DNA of 64,000 bases from Mycobacteriales bacterium (GCA_018376445.1 JAHABL010000004.1:62001-126000); one strand, 5' to 3'; positions 35,302-44,451 are shown, counted from the stretch's first letter. The notes: generated from the sequence alone by a model not told the origin. Made by a program: numbers and translations.

Positions 35302-36792
35302 TTACTCAGCTGCTCCATTGGCGGCAGCGCTTATTGCGTCCGCAATGGTCCAGAGTCCAACAGCCTGCGATGCCTTGACCAAGATCACGTCACCTGGGTG
35401 GCGATGCTCGGTAAGGTAAGAGACTGCGTCCTCCTTATTATCTACGCTCACCACGGAAACTCCCATATCCTGGGCTGCGTCGCATAGGGAATCCATCTCT
35501 GCACACCGCCCCACCAACACCACATGGTCGATGCCGCAGGCAGCGAGCGTTTCGGCGAGGGCTGCATGTTGTGTGACCGACTCCTCCCCTAGTTCTCCCA
35601 TCATTCCCAGCACAGCCCAGCTGTTCCGATGAGTATCCGGGGCGGGGTGTGCCATCGCGCCAAGCGCGCTGAAGGCGGCTCGCATAGAGTCCGGGTTCGC
35701 GTTGTAAGAGTCGTTAATGACAATGGTGCCGTCAGCAAGCTCACGTACTTCCATGCGGCGACCAGAGGTGATGGTGGCAGAGCGCAAGGCCTTGATCGCT
35801 CGTTTCATTGGGATATCGCAGGCGTGCGCCACAATAAGGGCGGCGAGGGAATTAAGCACGTTGTGTTGGCCGGAAACTGCCAGTTCAACCGGATATTCCT
35901 CCCCCATAGTGACAAGGGTATAGCTGGCTCGGGAGAGCTCATCGAGGCGAATATTCTCGGCAGTGAAGTCGGCACTGGGGCGCGTACCGTAGGTGATGAC
36001 ACGAGCGGAGGTGCGTTGGGCCATTTGGGACACGCGTTCGTCATCAGCGTTGAGGACAGCGAAACCACCATAGGCTGCTGCGGGGAGAGCCTCAACGAGC
36101 TCGCCTTTCGCTTGCGCGATAGCCTCTTGCGATCCGAACTCGCCAAGGTGGGCGTGTCCTACATTGAGAACCACACCGATGCTGGGGGCTACAATGTCTG
36201 CCAAATCACGGATGTGTCCAATCCCCCGGGCTGACATTTCGAGGACGAGAAAGCGGGTATCACGGTCAGCCCGCAATGCAGTCCAGGGAAACCCCAACTC
36301 GTTGTTAAAGGAACCGGGAGGGGAAACGACAGGGCCTCCCACCGCAAGTACCTGGCTGACGAGGTCTTTCGTGGTTGTTTTTCCAGAGGAGCCGGTGATA
36401 CCCACGACTGTTAGCGTTTCTTCTGCGACGAGAGTCTTCACGACATGTCGGGCGAGCTTCCCCAATGCCTGCAGGACAGCCGCAGCAGATCCGTCTTCGT
36501 CATTTTCCAAGGCGGTGGCGTTGGTGTCGATCTTCCCGAGTGGCTGCACCATAATTGCTGGCACATCCACGGGTCGGCTGGCGAGCACTGCTGCAGCTCC
36601 TGCTGCGATTGCGGTAGTTGCAAAGTCGTGACCATCGACGCGCGCCCCGGGAATACAGAGGAAGAGACCCCCGGGGGTTACTTTCCGACTATCGAATTCA
36701 ACAGTGCCGTCCACGATGGTCTGTGGGTCCGCTGCCTCATTAAGGGTGCCGCCAACGATGGTGGCGATCTGTGCAAGCGAGAGGGGGATCAC
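35302..36792 (-). CDS. murF: UDP-MurNAc-tripeptide:D-Ala-D-Ala ligase MurF
   Basis: A 496-residue ligase adding D-Ala-D-Ala. It has a MurE/F N-terminal domain (FDSRKVTPGGLFLCIPG), the ATP loop GITGSSGKTTTKDL, VLNVGHAHLGEFGS and NDSYNANPDSMRAA, which is characteristic of MurF. Its ATG overlaps the murE stop by four bases. mraY follows after 12 bases. Confidence 0.97.
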   Translation of the reverse strand: MIPLSLAQIATIVGGTLNEAADPQTIVDGTVEFDSRKVTPGGLFLCIPGARVDGHDFATTAIAAGAAAVLASRPVDVPAIMVQPLGKIDTNATALENDEDGSAAAVLQALGKLARHVVKTLVAEETLTVVGITGSSGKTTTKDLVSQVLAVGGPVVSPPGSFNNELGFPWTALRADRDTRFLVLEMSARGIGHIRDLADIVAPSIGVVLNVGHAHLGEFGSQEAIAQAKGELVEALPAAAYGGFAVLNADDERVSQMAQRTSARVITYGTRPSADFTAENIRLDELSRASYTLVTMGEEYPVELAVSGQHNVLNSLAALIVAHACDIPMKRAIKALRSATITSGRRMEVRELADGTIVINDSYNANPDSMRAAFSALGAMAHPAPDTHRNSWAVLGMMGELGEESVTQHAALAETLAACGIDHVVLVGRCAEMDSLCDAAQDMGVSVVSVDNKEDAVSYLTEHRHPGDVILVKASQAVGLWTIADAISAAANGAAE

Positions 36793-38369
36793 GCGTTTCC
36801 TTCTTCTACCTGGATAGTGTTTGTTCTGGTGCGGCTAGGGTTGGCTGCGTTGAGTGTGCCTGCTTGGCGTTCCTGTAGGGCAGCCTGGACCTCTTCCCGG
36901 TCGTCGAAGTGGTGGACAACTCCATTCACTTCCTGCCCCGTCTCATGGCCTTTACCGGCGACCAGAATAGCATCGCCAGGCTGTGCCCAGGCGATGGCAG
37001 CGCGTATGGCTGCAGCTCGATCTCCAATGGTGCGAACTTCTCCACGTTCGGCGGAAGGCAGGTCCAGTGCACCGGCTTCCACAGCAGCACGAATTGTGGC
37101 AGGGTCCTCTGAGCGCGGATTGTCATCAGTGACAATGAGAAGGTCGGAACCTCGGGCGGCTTCTCGTCCCATGATGGCGCGTTTGCTGGAGTCGCGGTCG
37201 CCTCCTGCCCCGAGAACAACGGCCAGGCGGCCTTTAATTTCGCCGCGGAGGGCGGCGATGACGGCAGCGACCGCAGCTGGCTTATGAGCATAGTCAACGA
37301 CGGCAAGGAAGTCTTGCCCTTCGTCGATGCGCTGGAGCCGACCAGGCACAACCACTGAGGCGATGCCTGTGAGCGAGTCTTCAATCGTCAATCCGGCTTG
37401 TTCCGCCACCGCCAGAGCGACGAGCGCATTGGCGACGTTGAAACGTCCTGGCATGGGCAGAGTCAGTGTGTGGTTGTGCCCGCGTGGGTCTGTAATCGTA
37501 CAGTGTTGTGTGCCATCGTTAGCAACTGTTGAGGGACCGGCAGTGTAGTCGGCGGGGCCGGTGGTCGATACTGTGACGGGGTCACATCCAGACGTCGCAG
37601 CGATGTCTCGCATGCGAAGACCCCACTCGTCGTCAACACAAATGACGGCTCTATCACAGCATGCACCCGAATCGCGGGTAAAGAGGCGGGCTTTCGCAAG
37701 GAAGTAGTCTTCCATGGTGGGGTGGAAGTCGAGATGGTCTTGGGACAGGTTGAGGAAGGCACCGATGCGGAACCGAGTTCCAGCAACACGGCCGAGCAGC
37801 AACGAGTGGCTGGAAACTTCCATAACGATACGGTGGACCTCCGCATCTCGCATGGTGGCAAATAGGCGCTGGAGGTCGGGGGCTTCTGGGGTGGTGAGAG
37901 AACTTGGAACACGCGTGCCATTGATACGGGATCCAGTGGTACCGATCATGCCGACGGAATGCCCCGCAGTTCGAAACGCAGACTCGATGAGGTAGGCAGT
38001 GGTGGTTTTTCCCGAGGTGCCGGTGATGCCAATGACCGGGACGGCATCTGACGGGTGATCGTAGATCGCTGCACTGACGGTGCCGAGGACGGCCCGCACA
38101 TCGTCAACGACAAGGAGTGCTGGGGTATCGTTACCAGCTGCCGCAATAATGTCGGCACCTTCTGGGTCTGTGAGAATAGCGTGCGCACCGCGGTCTGCGG
38201 CGTCGGCAGCAAAACGGGCACCGTGGACGTGTAGACCGGGGAGGGCCGCGAACATGTCGCCAGGTTCTACCTTTGACGATGTCAGGGTAATTCCGGAGAT
38301 AGGGGTGTCGCTATCCCCACGTGTCAGGGTGGTGTCACAGAGCGTGGCGAGGGCCTTGAGGGTCTGCAT
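36789..38369 (-). CDS. murE: UDP-MurNAc-dipeptide:meso-DAP ligase MurE
   Basis: A 526-residue ligase that adds the third stem residue. The ATP loop is GITGTSGKTTTAYL and the dipeptide-binding block TTPEAPDLQR is present. The specificity motif DDNPRSEDP contains DNPR, which marks meso-diaminopimelate enzymes rather than lysine enzymes. This agrees with a mycolate-lineage wall. It overlaps murF by four bases. Confidence 0.97.
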   Translation of the reverse strand: MQTLKALATLCDTTLTRGDSDTPISGITLTSSKVEPGDMFAALPGLHVHGARFAADAADRGAHAILTDPEGADIIAAAGNDTPALLVVDDVRAVLGTVSAAIYDHPSDAVPVIGITGTSGKTTTAYLIESAFRTAGHSVGMIGTTGSRINGTRVPSSLTTPEAPDLQRLFATMRDAEVHRIVMEVSSHSLLLGRVAGTRFRIGAFLNLSQDHLDFHPTMEDYFLAKARLFTRDSGACCDRAVICVDDEWGLRMRDIAATSGCDPVTVSTTGPADYTAGPSTVANDGTQHCTITDPRGHNHTLTLPMPGRFNVANALVALAVAEQAGLTIEDSLTGIASVVVPGRLQRIDEGQDFLAVVDYAHKPAAVAAVIAALRGEIKGRLAVVLGAGGDRDSSKRAIMGREAARGSDLLIVTDDNPRSEDPATIRAAVEAGALDLPSAERGEVRTIGDRAAAIRAAIAWAQPGDAILVAGKGHETGQEVNGVVHHFDDREEVQAALQERQAGTLNAANPSRTRTNTIQVEEGNA

Positions 38370-38426
38370 AATTGTTCTTTCCGACGGGCGTGCTGCGCAG
38401 TTTCTGTGCTCTTAAGATTACCGGTT

Positions 38427-40373
38427 TTACCCCGCTTGCAGGATTAGGCGCGGGGCGGGTGGCGAGAGTGGCACATTATCCCGGGCGAGAAGCCACTGGG
38501 CGATGTCGTGGAAGAGAGGTGCGGCGGACTGTCCACCTTCGCCGTGCACTCCGCGGACCGGGTTGTCGAGCATAATCGCGATGACGTAGCGGGGATTGTC
38601 GGCGGGGGCGATTCCGGCGAAGGTAATCCAGTACATGCTGTTCGAGTAGCAGTTACAGCGTGGATCGACTTGCTGCGCGGTGCCAGTTTTGCCGGAAATC
38701 TGATAGCCCTCTACCGAGGCTTGTGGTCCGGTGCCCTGTTGGTAGCCGGTGTCTTGCTGGACGACAGCTCGGAACATATTGCGGACGGTACGGGCTGTTT
38801 CAGCGGATACGACACGGACACCGGCGGGTGAGTCTTGGTGAACCACTTGTCCGTTGGGTTTGGTGATAGAGGCGATAATGCGAGGTGGTATGCGAAGTCC
38901 ATCGTTGGCGATAGTTTGGTACATGGAGGCCATTTGCAGCAGGGTGAGGGAGAGGCCCTGACCGATGGGGAGGTTGGCGAAGCTGCCTCCCTGCCATTGG
39001 CGTAAGGCGGGAACGACGCCTGCGCTCTCCCCTGCTAGTTCAATGCCGGTGGTGTGGCCGAGCCCAAATTTTCGCAGCATTTCGGCGAAACGGGTTTTTC
39101 CGACACGTTGGGCGATCATCAGTGTGCCCACGTTGGAGGACTTACCGAAGATACCCGTCATTGTGTAGGGGACGACACCGTGCACCCAAGCGTCACGTAC
39201 TGTTACGGAGTCCATCTGAATTTGCCCGGGAACTTGAAATACCTCGGTGGGTTTTGCCACGTTGTAGTGGATGGCGGCGGTGGCCGTCACGATCTTGTTG
39301 ACGGAACCCGGTTCGAAGGGACTAGTGATGGACGGATTGCCCATATCGAAATCAGATTGCCGTAGCAGGTTTGCACTGGGGTTGAAGGTGGTGTCGTTTG
39401 CCATCGCCACCACATGTCCGGTCTTTGCGTCGAGGACAACGACTCCTGCGTTGTGGGAGCCGGAGTTGATCTTTGCGGACTCTACTGCCGCCTGCACGAA
39501 GTACTGGACGTCTGCGTCCAACGTCAGGGTGATGGTGCTGCCGGGAACGGGGTCGATGTCGTTCCGCTCCGACCCCGGGATGAAGGCACCATCGGTTGCT
39601 TGATCGTAGGTTCGCTCCCCATCTCGACCAGCTAGCAGCGTGTTTTCAGAGGATTCAAGACCCAAAATGCCGTTATTGTCGACACCCACTGCACCAATGA
39701 TGTTGGCTCCGAGGCTCCCTCCAGGATATTCACGAATTTGTTGATATTCCTGACCGACCTGGGGGTATTTATCGACGACGCGGGTGGCGACCACTGGGTC
39801 GACGTTTTTCGCCAGATAGGTAAATGACTCGTTCGAGGACATACGGGTCATCATGTCGTCAGCATCCACACCAGGAATCTCAGATGCCAACATATTCGCA
39901 ATTCCGGTGATGTACTCGGTAAAGGATGAGGCACTTGGGTCAGCTTCTCGTGCAGACTGCATTTGCTGGCGCACGATTGAGGGTTGGAAGGTGAGGTTTC
40001 GTGCGTCTCGAGAGTAGGCCAGCCGGGTGCCATGGATATCCAGAATCTCGCCACGGGGTGAGTGCAGGATCTGGGTGACAGTGCGCTGGTTCTGGACCTC
40101 TTCGAGGAGACGCGGGCGTTCGAAAACTTGTACACGGGTGAGTTGTGCAAAGAAGAAGACGAGGAGTATTACCAGCACAATGCCGCCACCGCGCAGCCTT
40201 TTGCTCATGGAGACGGTAGAGAGCCGCTGGTTGAGAATGGGGAATGCACCGCGCAAGCTTTTCTGAGCGGCGGGGCCTGTTCGGTAGTCGTGATGCGGAG
40301 TACGACCCACTGGCCCGGGCTGCGTGTAGCGCGTTCCAGACGAGCGCCGGGGGGCAGGTCGTCCTCCTTGCAT
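38427..40373 (-). CDS. ftsI: Septal transpeptidase FtsI / PbpB (class B PBP)
   Basis: A 648-residue class B penicillin-binding protein that crosslinks septal peptidoglycan. One membrane helix (about residues 60-80) is followed by a dimerisation domain and the transpeptidase domain with SVNK (active Ser in EPGSVNK), SSN in FGKSSNVGT, and KTG in SGKTGTAQQ. No PASTA repeats. The ATG at 40373 has GAAGGAG upstream; a GTG 14 codons earlier is less likely. It works with the FtsW encoded five genes downstream. Confidence 0.96.
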   Translation of the reverse strand: MQGGRPAPRRSSGTRYTQPGPVGRTPHHDYRTGPAAQKSLRGAFPILNQRLSTVSMSKRLRGGGIVLVILLVFFFAQLTRVQVFERPRLLEEVQNQRTVTQILHSPRGEILDIHGTRLAYSRDARNLTFQPSIVRQQMQSAREADPSASSFTEYITGIANMLASEIPGVDADDMMTRMSSNESFTYLAKNVDPVVATRVVDKYPQVGQEYQQIREYPGGSLGANIIGAVGVDNNGILGLESSENTLLAGRDGERTYDQATDGAFIPGSERNDIDPVPGSTITLTLDADVQYFVQAAVESAKINSGSHNAGVVVLDAKTGHVVAMANDTTFNPSANLLRQSDFDMGNPSITSPFEPGSVNKIVTATAAIHYNVAKPTEVFQVPGQIQMDSVTVRDAWVHGVVPYTMTGIFGKSSNVGTLMIAQRVGKTRFAEMLRKFGLGHTTGIELAGESAGVVPALRQWQGGSFANLPIGQGLSLTLLQMASMYQTIANDGLRIPPRIIASITKPNGQVVHQDSPAGVRVVSAETARTVRNMFRAVVQQDTGYQQGTGPQASVEGYQISGKTGTAQQVDPRCNCYSNSMYWITFAGIAPADNPRYVIAIMLDNPVRGVHGEGGQSAAPLFHDIAQWLLARDNVPLSPPAPRLILQAG

Positions 40374-40446
40374 TGCCGCTCCTTCGGGTAGTATTCGTAC
40401 GCCCCTCGTTTTCACAAGTGGCCTAATTCACAGTGTAACGACGGTG

Positions 40447-41145
40447 CTAGCGGCTGGTTGAGACGCGCTCCGAGGAGGCAGTTGAGTGTCGTTTCTCGAA
40501 ATTCACTTTTTCGATGGGGGGTTCGCTAGCTTCTTCTACCTTGAGCTCTACTCGCTGTGGCAACGGTGGGTTGATATTGTGCAGACTTTGCCCCGTTGCC
40601 GCTTTCGGGGTGCCAAACACCTTGACGTTGTGACCGACCTTGTGGAGCGTGGCAACATCTCCGCTGGGTACCATCCCCATAGCAGCTGCCTTCTCCGCGA
40701 GCTGAGCTGCAGACATAGATTCTTGCAGTTGTTTAGTCAGTTGTGCGTCGCGTTCCTTGAGCTCTTTGTTGGTGTGCTGTAGGGCGACTACTGATTCAGA
40801 CTGACTTGCCACATAGCTGGAGAGGACGAGGGAGACACCCACTCCGATGAACAGCACGATAAGGACAGCTGCCACAAACGAGAGCCTACCGATGCGCAGG
40901 CGGCGCACTGTACTGTGCTGGTTCATCGCGGCTTGAATCGACGCGCGACTACGACCACGGATGGCGGAGGATGCGACGCTGCCAGCTCCGCCATTGCGGA
41001 CGGCCGCACCGGTGGAGACTTGTATGGTACGGGCGAGGCGCCGATTACGCCGATCAATTGCTCGTTGGGCGGATGCGGTACGGTGCCGTGGGTGGGAATC
41101 GATGCGCTGCGTACGGCTGCGGGGCCGGGCGAAGGTCTCGATCAT
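40447..41145 (-). CDS. ftsL: FtsL-like bitopic division protein
   Basis: A 232-residue protein in the position of FtsL. It has a long basic cytoplasmic region (residues 1-85), one membrane helix (about 88-110) and a heptad-like segment (QSESVVALQHTNKELKERD), then a C-terminal tail of low complexity. FtsL/FtsB-type coiled coils activate FtsWI. Sequence similarity in this family is weak, so the call relies on topology and on lying between rsmH and ftsI, as Rv2164c does. Its ATG overlaps the rsmH stop by four bases. Confidence 0.8.
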   Translation of the reverse strand: MIETFARPRSRTQRIDSHPRHRTASAQRAIDRRNRRLARTIQVSTGAAVRNGGAGSVASSAIRGRSRASIQAAMNQHSTVRRLRIGRLSFVAAVLIVLFIGVGVSLVLSSYVASQSESVVALQHTNKELKERDAQLTKQLQESMSAAQLAEKAAAMGMVPSGDVATLHKVGHNVKVFGTPKAATGQSLHNINPPLPQRVELKVEEASEPPIEKVNFEKRHSTASSERVSTSR

Positions 41146-42128
41146 GCTGCGTCCCTCTCTAGGCGTTCAATGACCCGCACCCGCACGGAAGCGGAACGGG
41201 GATTGTGGGCAATTTCGTTCTCGTCGGCTTTTTCTGCGCGACGGGTCACCAGAGCGTAGTGGGGTTGGGTACCTGGTAGCTCAATGGGGAGATCCACCGG
41301 AGTGCGGGAGGCACAGGCGGCTGCAAATTCTCTTTTCACAAGTTTGTCTTCATGGCTTTGATAGGACATGAAGACTGCTCGTCCTCCCACTGCAAGGAGG
41401 TCGAGGATGGCTGGCAGTGCTGCTTTCAGGCTGTCGAGTTCGTGATTGACCTCGACTCGCAGGGCTTGGAAAGTCCGCTTTGCTGGGTGTCCTCCAGTTC
41501 GACGTGCACCCGCAGGGATAACCCGATACAGCAGGTCGACGAGTTGTTGCGACTCACAGAATGGGGTGCTGGCGCGTTCCTTGACGATAGCGTTGGCAAT
41601 TCTGCTGGCGAATTTTTCATCACCGTATGCGCGGAGCACATAGGCAAGGTCGTGTGCGTCATAGGTGTTGAGGATGTCCGCTGCAGTAATGCCAGTGGTC
41701 GCATCCATTCGCATGTCGAGAGGGGCGTTACGACTGTAGGAGAATCCGCGCTCATCGTCATCGAGCTGCATGGAGGATACTCCCAGATCGTAGAGAGCAC
41801 CGTTGATGCCCAGCCGTTGCGCTTGCTGGCAAAGGGGGTGCTCCGAGGCAGCGATCACGTCGGCAATGTGGTGGTACTCCGTGTGGATGCCGAGAAACCG
41901 GTCTCCGAATGGCGCAAGACGATCAGTGGCGAGTGCGAGGGCTTGTGTGTCACGGTCAAGACCGATAACACACGCATTGGGGATGCGTTGCAGGATCGCC
42001 TCACTGTGGCCGCCTAATCCCAAGGTGCCGTCAACGATAATGGGTCTCTCACTGTACTGCTCGCTGCATGCAGGGGTAAGGAGCTCGACGATGCGGTCGA
42101 GCATCACGGGGATATGCCGATCGGACAT
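41142..42128 (-). CDS. rsmH: 16S rRNA C1402 N4-methyltransferase RsmH (MraW)
   Basis: A 328-residue SAM methyltransferase that methylates N4 of C1402 in the 16S rRNA P-site. HIPVMLDRIVELL starts the family profile, with IVDGTLGLGGHS as SAM motif I, GLDRDTQALA, YDLGVSSMQLDDDERGFSY and GGRAVFMSYQSHEDKLVK. I use the ATG at 42128 (AAGGAG upstream), not the far upstream in-frame start, because a conserved structured RNA occupies the leader. It overlaps ftsL by four bases. Confidence 0.96.
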   Translation of the reverse strand: MSDRHIPVMLDRIVELLTPACSEQYSERPIIVDGTLGLGGHSEAILQRIPNACVIGLDRDTQALALATDRLAPFGDRFLGIHTEYHHIADVIAASEHPLCQQAQRLGINGALYDLGVSSMQLDDDERGFSYSRNAPLDMRMDATTGITAADILNTYDAHDLAYVLRAYGDEKFASRIANAIVKERASTPFCESQQLVDLLYRVIPAGARRTGGHPAKRTFQALRVEVNHELDSLKAALPAILDLLAVGGRAVFMSYQSHEDKLVKREFAAACASRTPVDLPIELPGTQPHYALVTRRAEKADENEIAHNPRSASVRVRVIERLERDAA

Positions 42129-42175
42129 GTCTCGCTCCTTTCTGCGAGGTGAGAGAGGGGTAGTGGGCAAATAAA

Positions 42176-42261
42176 GAGATGCCATCGGGTCCCTGGCCGA
42201 CGGAACCTGGCGTTGGGGAAGTACGTCAGGGGCCAGCCGGTCAGAGGCCTGGTGGCATCTC
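42176..42261 (-). ncRNA. mraW RNA motif (cis-regulatory RNA upstream of rsmH)
   Basis: The spacer between mraZ and rsmH folds on the minus strand into one long interrupted hairpin. The outer helix is GAGATGCCA/TGGCATCTC (42261-42253 with 42184-42176), then CTGGCC/GGCCAG, then CCTG-A-CGT/ACG-C-CAGG. The terminal loop contains CUUCCCC (42221-42215). That loop and location match the mraW RNA motif described in actinobacteria by comparative genomics; its ligand or partner is unknown. It ends about 50 bases before the rsmH ATG. Confidence 0.85.
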
Positions 42262-42300
42262 CGTATAAACCGCTATGGAGGTGTCACGGGGGTCTCTTCG

Positions 42301-42732
42301 TTAGAAGATGTCCTGTAGTGCGTCGTCCTGTGCGTCTGAGAACGCCTGTTCGTTGGCGGCAGCGTATTCGGCCCAAGCCTCGGCGTTCCAGATTTCCAGG
42401 TAGTCGACAGCGCCGATGACGACGCATTCTTTGTTGAGTTCTGCGTACCGACGGTGGTCGGCGGAAAGAGTGACACGTCCTTGTGCATCGGGGAATTGCT
42501 CGTCGGTTCCCGCGGCCAGGCTACGGAGGAAGGCTCGAGCTTCTGGTTTCGTCCGGGGCGCTTGCGCTGCCCGGCGAGCCAACCGCGCGAATTCCTCTCG
42601 GGGATAAACGGCCAAGCAGTGATCCTGGCCTTTCGTCACCATCACGCCGCCGGCAAGCTCGTCACGAAACTTGGCAGGAAGGGTGAGGCGCCCTTTGTCG
42701 TCCAGCTTGGGCGTGTAGGTGCCGAGGAACAT
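42301..42732 (-). CDS. mraZ: Transcriptional regulator MraZ
   Basis: A 143-residue AbrB-like double SpoVT domain protein, exactly the family length. It starts MFLGTYTPKLDDKGRLTLPAKFRD (read as two motifs, FLGTYTPKLDDKGRL and LPAKF), and the second copy has DAQGRVTLSADHR. It binds repeated TGGGN boxes and represses the dcw operon; such boxes lie in its own promoter. It is the first gene of the cluster. The ATG at 42732 gives the canonical N-terminus; a start seven codons up does not. Confidence 0.96.
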   Translation of the reverse strand: MFLGTYTPKLDDKGRLTLPAKFRDELAGGVMVTKGQDHCLAVYPREEFARLARRAAQAPRTKPEARAFLRSLAAGTDEQFPDAQGRVTLSADHRRYAELNKECVVIGAVDYLEIWNAEAWAEYAAANEQAFSDAQDDALQDIF

Positions 42733-42780
42733 CGCACCACCGCCTTCCACCACCGACCGGGTTATCTTCCCGATTATTTA

Positions 42781-42831
42781 CCACTTCTTTCTTATGTGCT
42801 CCACTCTACCCCACTATCCCCCACTCAACAA
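42781..42831 (-). promoter_or_regulatory. mraZ promoter with embedded MraZ boxes
   Basis: On the minus strand three AGTGG(G/A)G boxes start at 42825, 42815 and 42805, exactly 10 bases apart, and a fourth AGTGG starts at 42785. A -35-like TTGTTG (42831-42826) and a -10-like TAGAGT (42808-42803) are 17 bases apart and bracket the first two boxes. MraZ bound here would block RNA polymerase, giving autorepression of the whole cluster. Confidence 0.75.
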
Positions 42832-43097
42832 TAAAAAACGCGTGTCTTACAGAATTTTTCCCTAGAAAAATACCACTTATTCTGGCTTTTTACTCAGTGA
42901 GGCGAGTTTCCTTCAACCGTCCCTTACCGCCCCCTCTTTCAAGTAACATTGTTAACATTTTTCACATAGATAACTTTAGTAATTATGGTCATTTGAGAAA
43001 TTTAAAGCACTTTTACCCCATAAAAAACCATTGAACTGCTATTTTTCAGCAATTCTGAGGTTTAAAGGCGACTCGTCTTTACTCTTGGGAAAAATTT

Positions 43098-43113
43098 GTG
43101 GGGGAAAGTGGGG
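43098..43113 (+). promoter_or_regulatory. Distal MraZ-like box pair in opposite orientation
   Basis: GTGGGGGAAAGTGGGG holds two GTGGG boxes 10 bases apart, the same period as at the mraZ promoter, but on the plus strand about 270 bases upstream. No plus-strand gene follows within 1.3 kb. It may be an auxiliary operator; chance is not excluded. Confidence 0.4.
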
Positions 43114-43263
43114 AATTGAGGAATACATCAGAATTACCCTCTCAACATGCGTGTAAAAGGCCCTCCTGAAGGTCTGGAGCACTCTCCCTCAGCGATAACT
43201 AACTGCTGCAGACTGGCAATAAAAGGCAATTGAGCACGGCACTAGGCAGTGCAAAGACAAGGA

Positions 43264-43286
43264 AACCCCCGCGGGTTGCAGGGGTC
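43264..43286 (-). terminator. Probable terminator after the DUF3040 gene
   Basis: On the minus strand ACCCC and GGGGGT can pair around a 10-base loop, followed by TTCCTTGTCTTT. The stem is short and imperfect. Confidence 0.45.
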
Positions 43287-43330
43287 TCATGAGAGTGGAC
43301 AGCAATGCCTCCACCATTAAATTGTGTCTC

Positions 43331-43750
43331 CTAGCGATGCCTATCATCGAACCGTCGTTGAAAGCTATCTGCCAGCCCGTTTCCAGAGCCTCCACGCTTC
43401 GAGCGACCGGAACCTTTCGAAGCCCGCTTGGCGGCAGTGGACATCGCGCGCTTCGGAACTTTGCTCCGCCCCGCCCCATTGCTCCGGTCAGCATGACGGA
43501 TAAGAAGAATGCCACCCCAGAACATCAGACCAAAGCCCACCAACGACAGTAGCGGGAAACCCGCAATCTTCACGAAAAAGCCTGCGAACAGAAGAACTAC
43601 ACCGACTGCGATAATGACCCAACCCCGCATAACCGATCGGTCTTGGGAGGCAACGTTCACCTTGCGCACCGATTCGGTAAAAGCAACGTCCTCGGTGAGT
43701 GCGCTCTCAATCTCATCGAGCATTTGCTGCTCACGATCCGAGAGTGCCAT
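43331..43750 (-). CDS. DUF3040 membrane protein
   Basis: A 139-residue protein beginning MALSDREQQMLDEIESAL, the DUF3040 signature. Two hydrophobic helices (about residues 43-60 and 64-83) follow, then a basic low-complexity C-terminus. The family is actinobacterial, and its position beside mraZ matches Rv2169c. Function unknown; a link to division or envelope is only by neighbourhood. Confidence 0.88.
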   Translation of the reverse strand: MALSDREQQMLDEIESALTEDVAFTESVRKVNVASQDRSVMRGWVIIAVGVVLLFAGFFVKIAGFPLLSLVGFGLMFWGGILLIRHADRSNGAGRSKVPKRAMSTAAKRASKGSGRSKRGGSGNGLADSFQRRFDDRHR

Positions 43751-43855
43751 CGGCGTTCAACTCCTCTACATAGTGCATTTCCTCATAGCGAGTACCTCTA
43801 GTGTACGTGTCAATTCGGGTTCTCACCACGAAAGTGGCAGAGTTGCCTCCACCCG

Positions 43856-44224
43856 CTAGGCCGCTTCAATATCCTCGTGAGCGGCATCGATACGATCGAG
43901 AAAACGCCCCACCCGATGAAATACCTCATTTGCCATCTCTACGGACACTGCCACCGACAGCCCCATCTCAATATCCCGACGCAACGTTCCTAACCGACGG
44001 AAGTAGACAATGTCCTCCTCCCACTCAGATGACAGCCGACCAAGTAACGTCCACACATCCCGAGTCAGCGGGCGGGTCTTCGCAATCCGCGGATGTGCAG
44101 CAAGAATGATTCCTGCGCCTTTTACTGCCGCAAGATAGCTAGAGCGGACACTTTCTCGCGGATCCTCCGCGGCAGCACGCGAGTAAAAGTACTCGGCACT
44201 GCTTCTCGCTTGATCCCGTGTCAT
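43856..44224 (-). CDS. HEPN-like protein (SAV_6107 type)
   Basis: A 122-residue, all-helical protein. Blocks such as SAEYFYSRAAAEDPRESVRSS and GAGIILAAHPR resemble the actinobacterial SAV_6107-like HEPN family. A RIDAAH sequence near the C-terminus fits the R-x4-H pattern seen in RNase-active HEPN domains, but this may be chance. I start at the ATG at 44224, which has AAGGAAG upstream; a much longer upstream extension (to 44416) looks non-coding. Function unknown. Confidence 0.7.
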   Translation of the reverse strand: MTRDQARSSAEYFYSRAAAEDPRESVRSSYLAAVKGAGIILAAHPRIAKTRPLTRDVWTLLGRLSSEWEEDIVYFRRLGTLRRDIEMGLSVAVSVEMANEVFHRVGRFLDRIDAAHEDIEAA

Positions 44225-44451
44225 TAATGTTGCTTCCTTCGTCTTCATCGACTCATCGTGTAGCCATCCCCCTCGGCATGTTTGATGAAGACCACACGAT
44301 ACGTATACACACTTTGTGGAATAGTGGTGTAGCGCTGTTAGCCTCTCCTCATCACAATCCTGTGGGGAAGACACCGTGAGAATAACTAAGGGGTGTAACA
44401 AAAACTCCCAGAGCACCCCCAGAACAGTCCCATGCGTGGTGGAATGAAGCT

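Larger units (their letters stand above)
42832..43330. other. AT-rich gene-free spacer upstream of mraZ
   Basis: About 500 bases without a credible gene, markedly richer in A/T than its surroundings. It holds an A/T-rich palindromic stretch around 42946-42960 (core GTTAAC), a second MraZ-like box pair on the plus strand (43098-43113) and the terminator of the DUF3040 gene (about 43264-43286). The dcw cluster therefore starts from an unusually long regulatory region. Confidence 0.6.
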
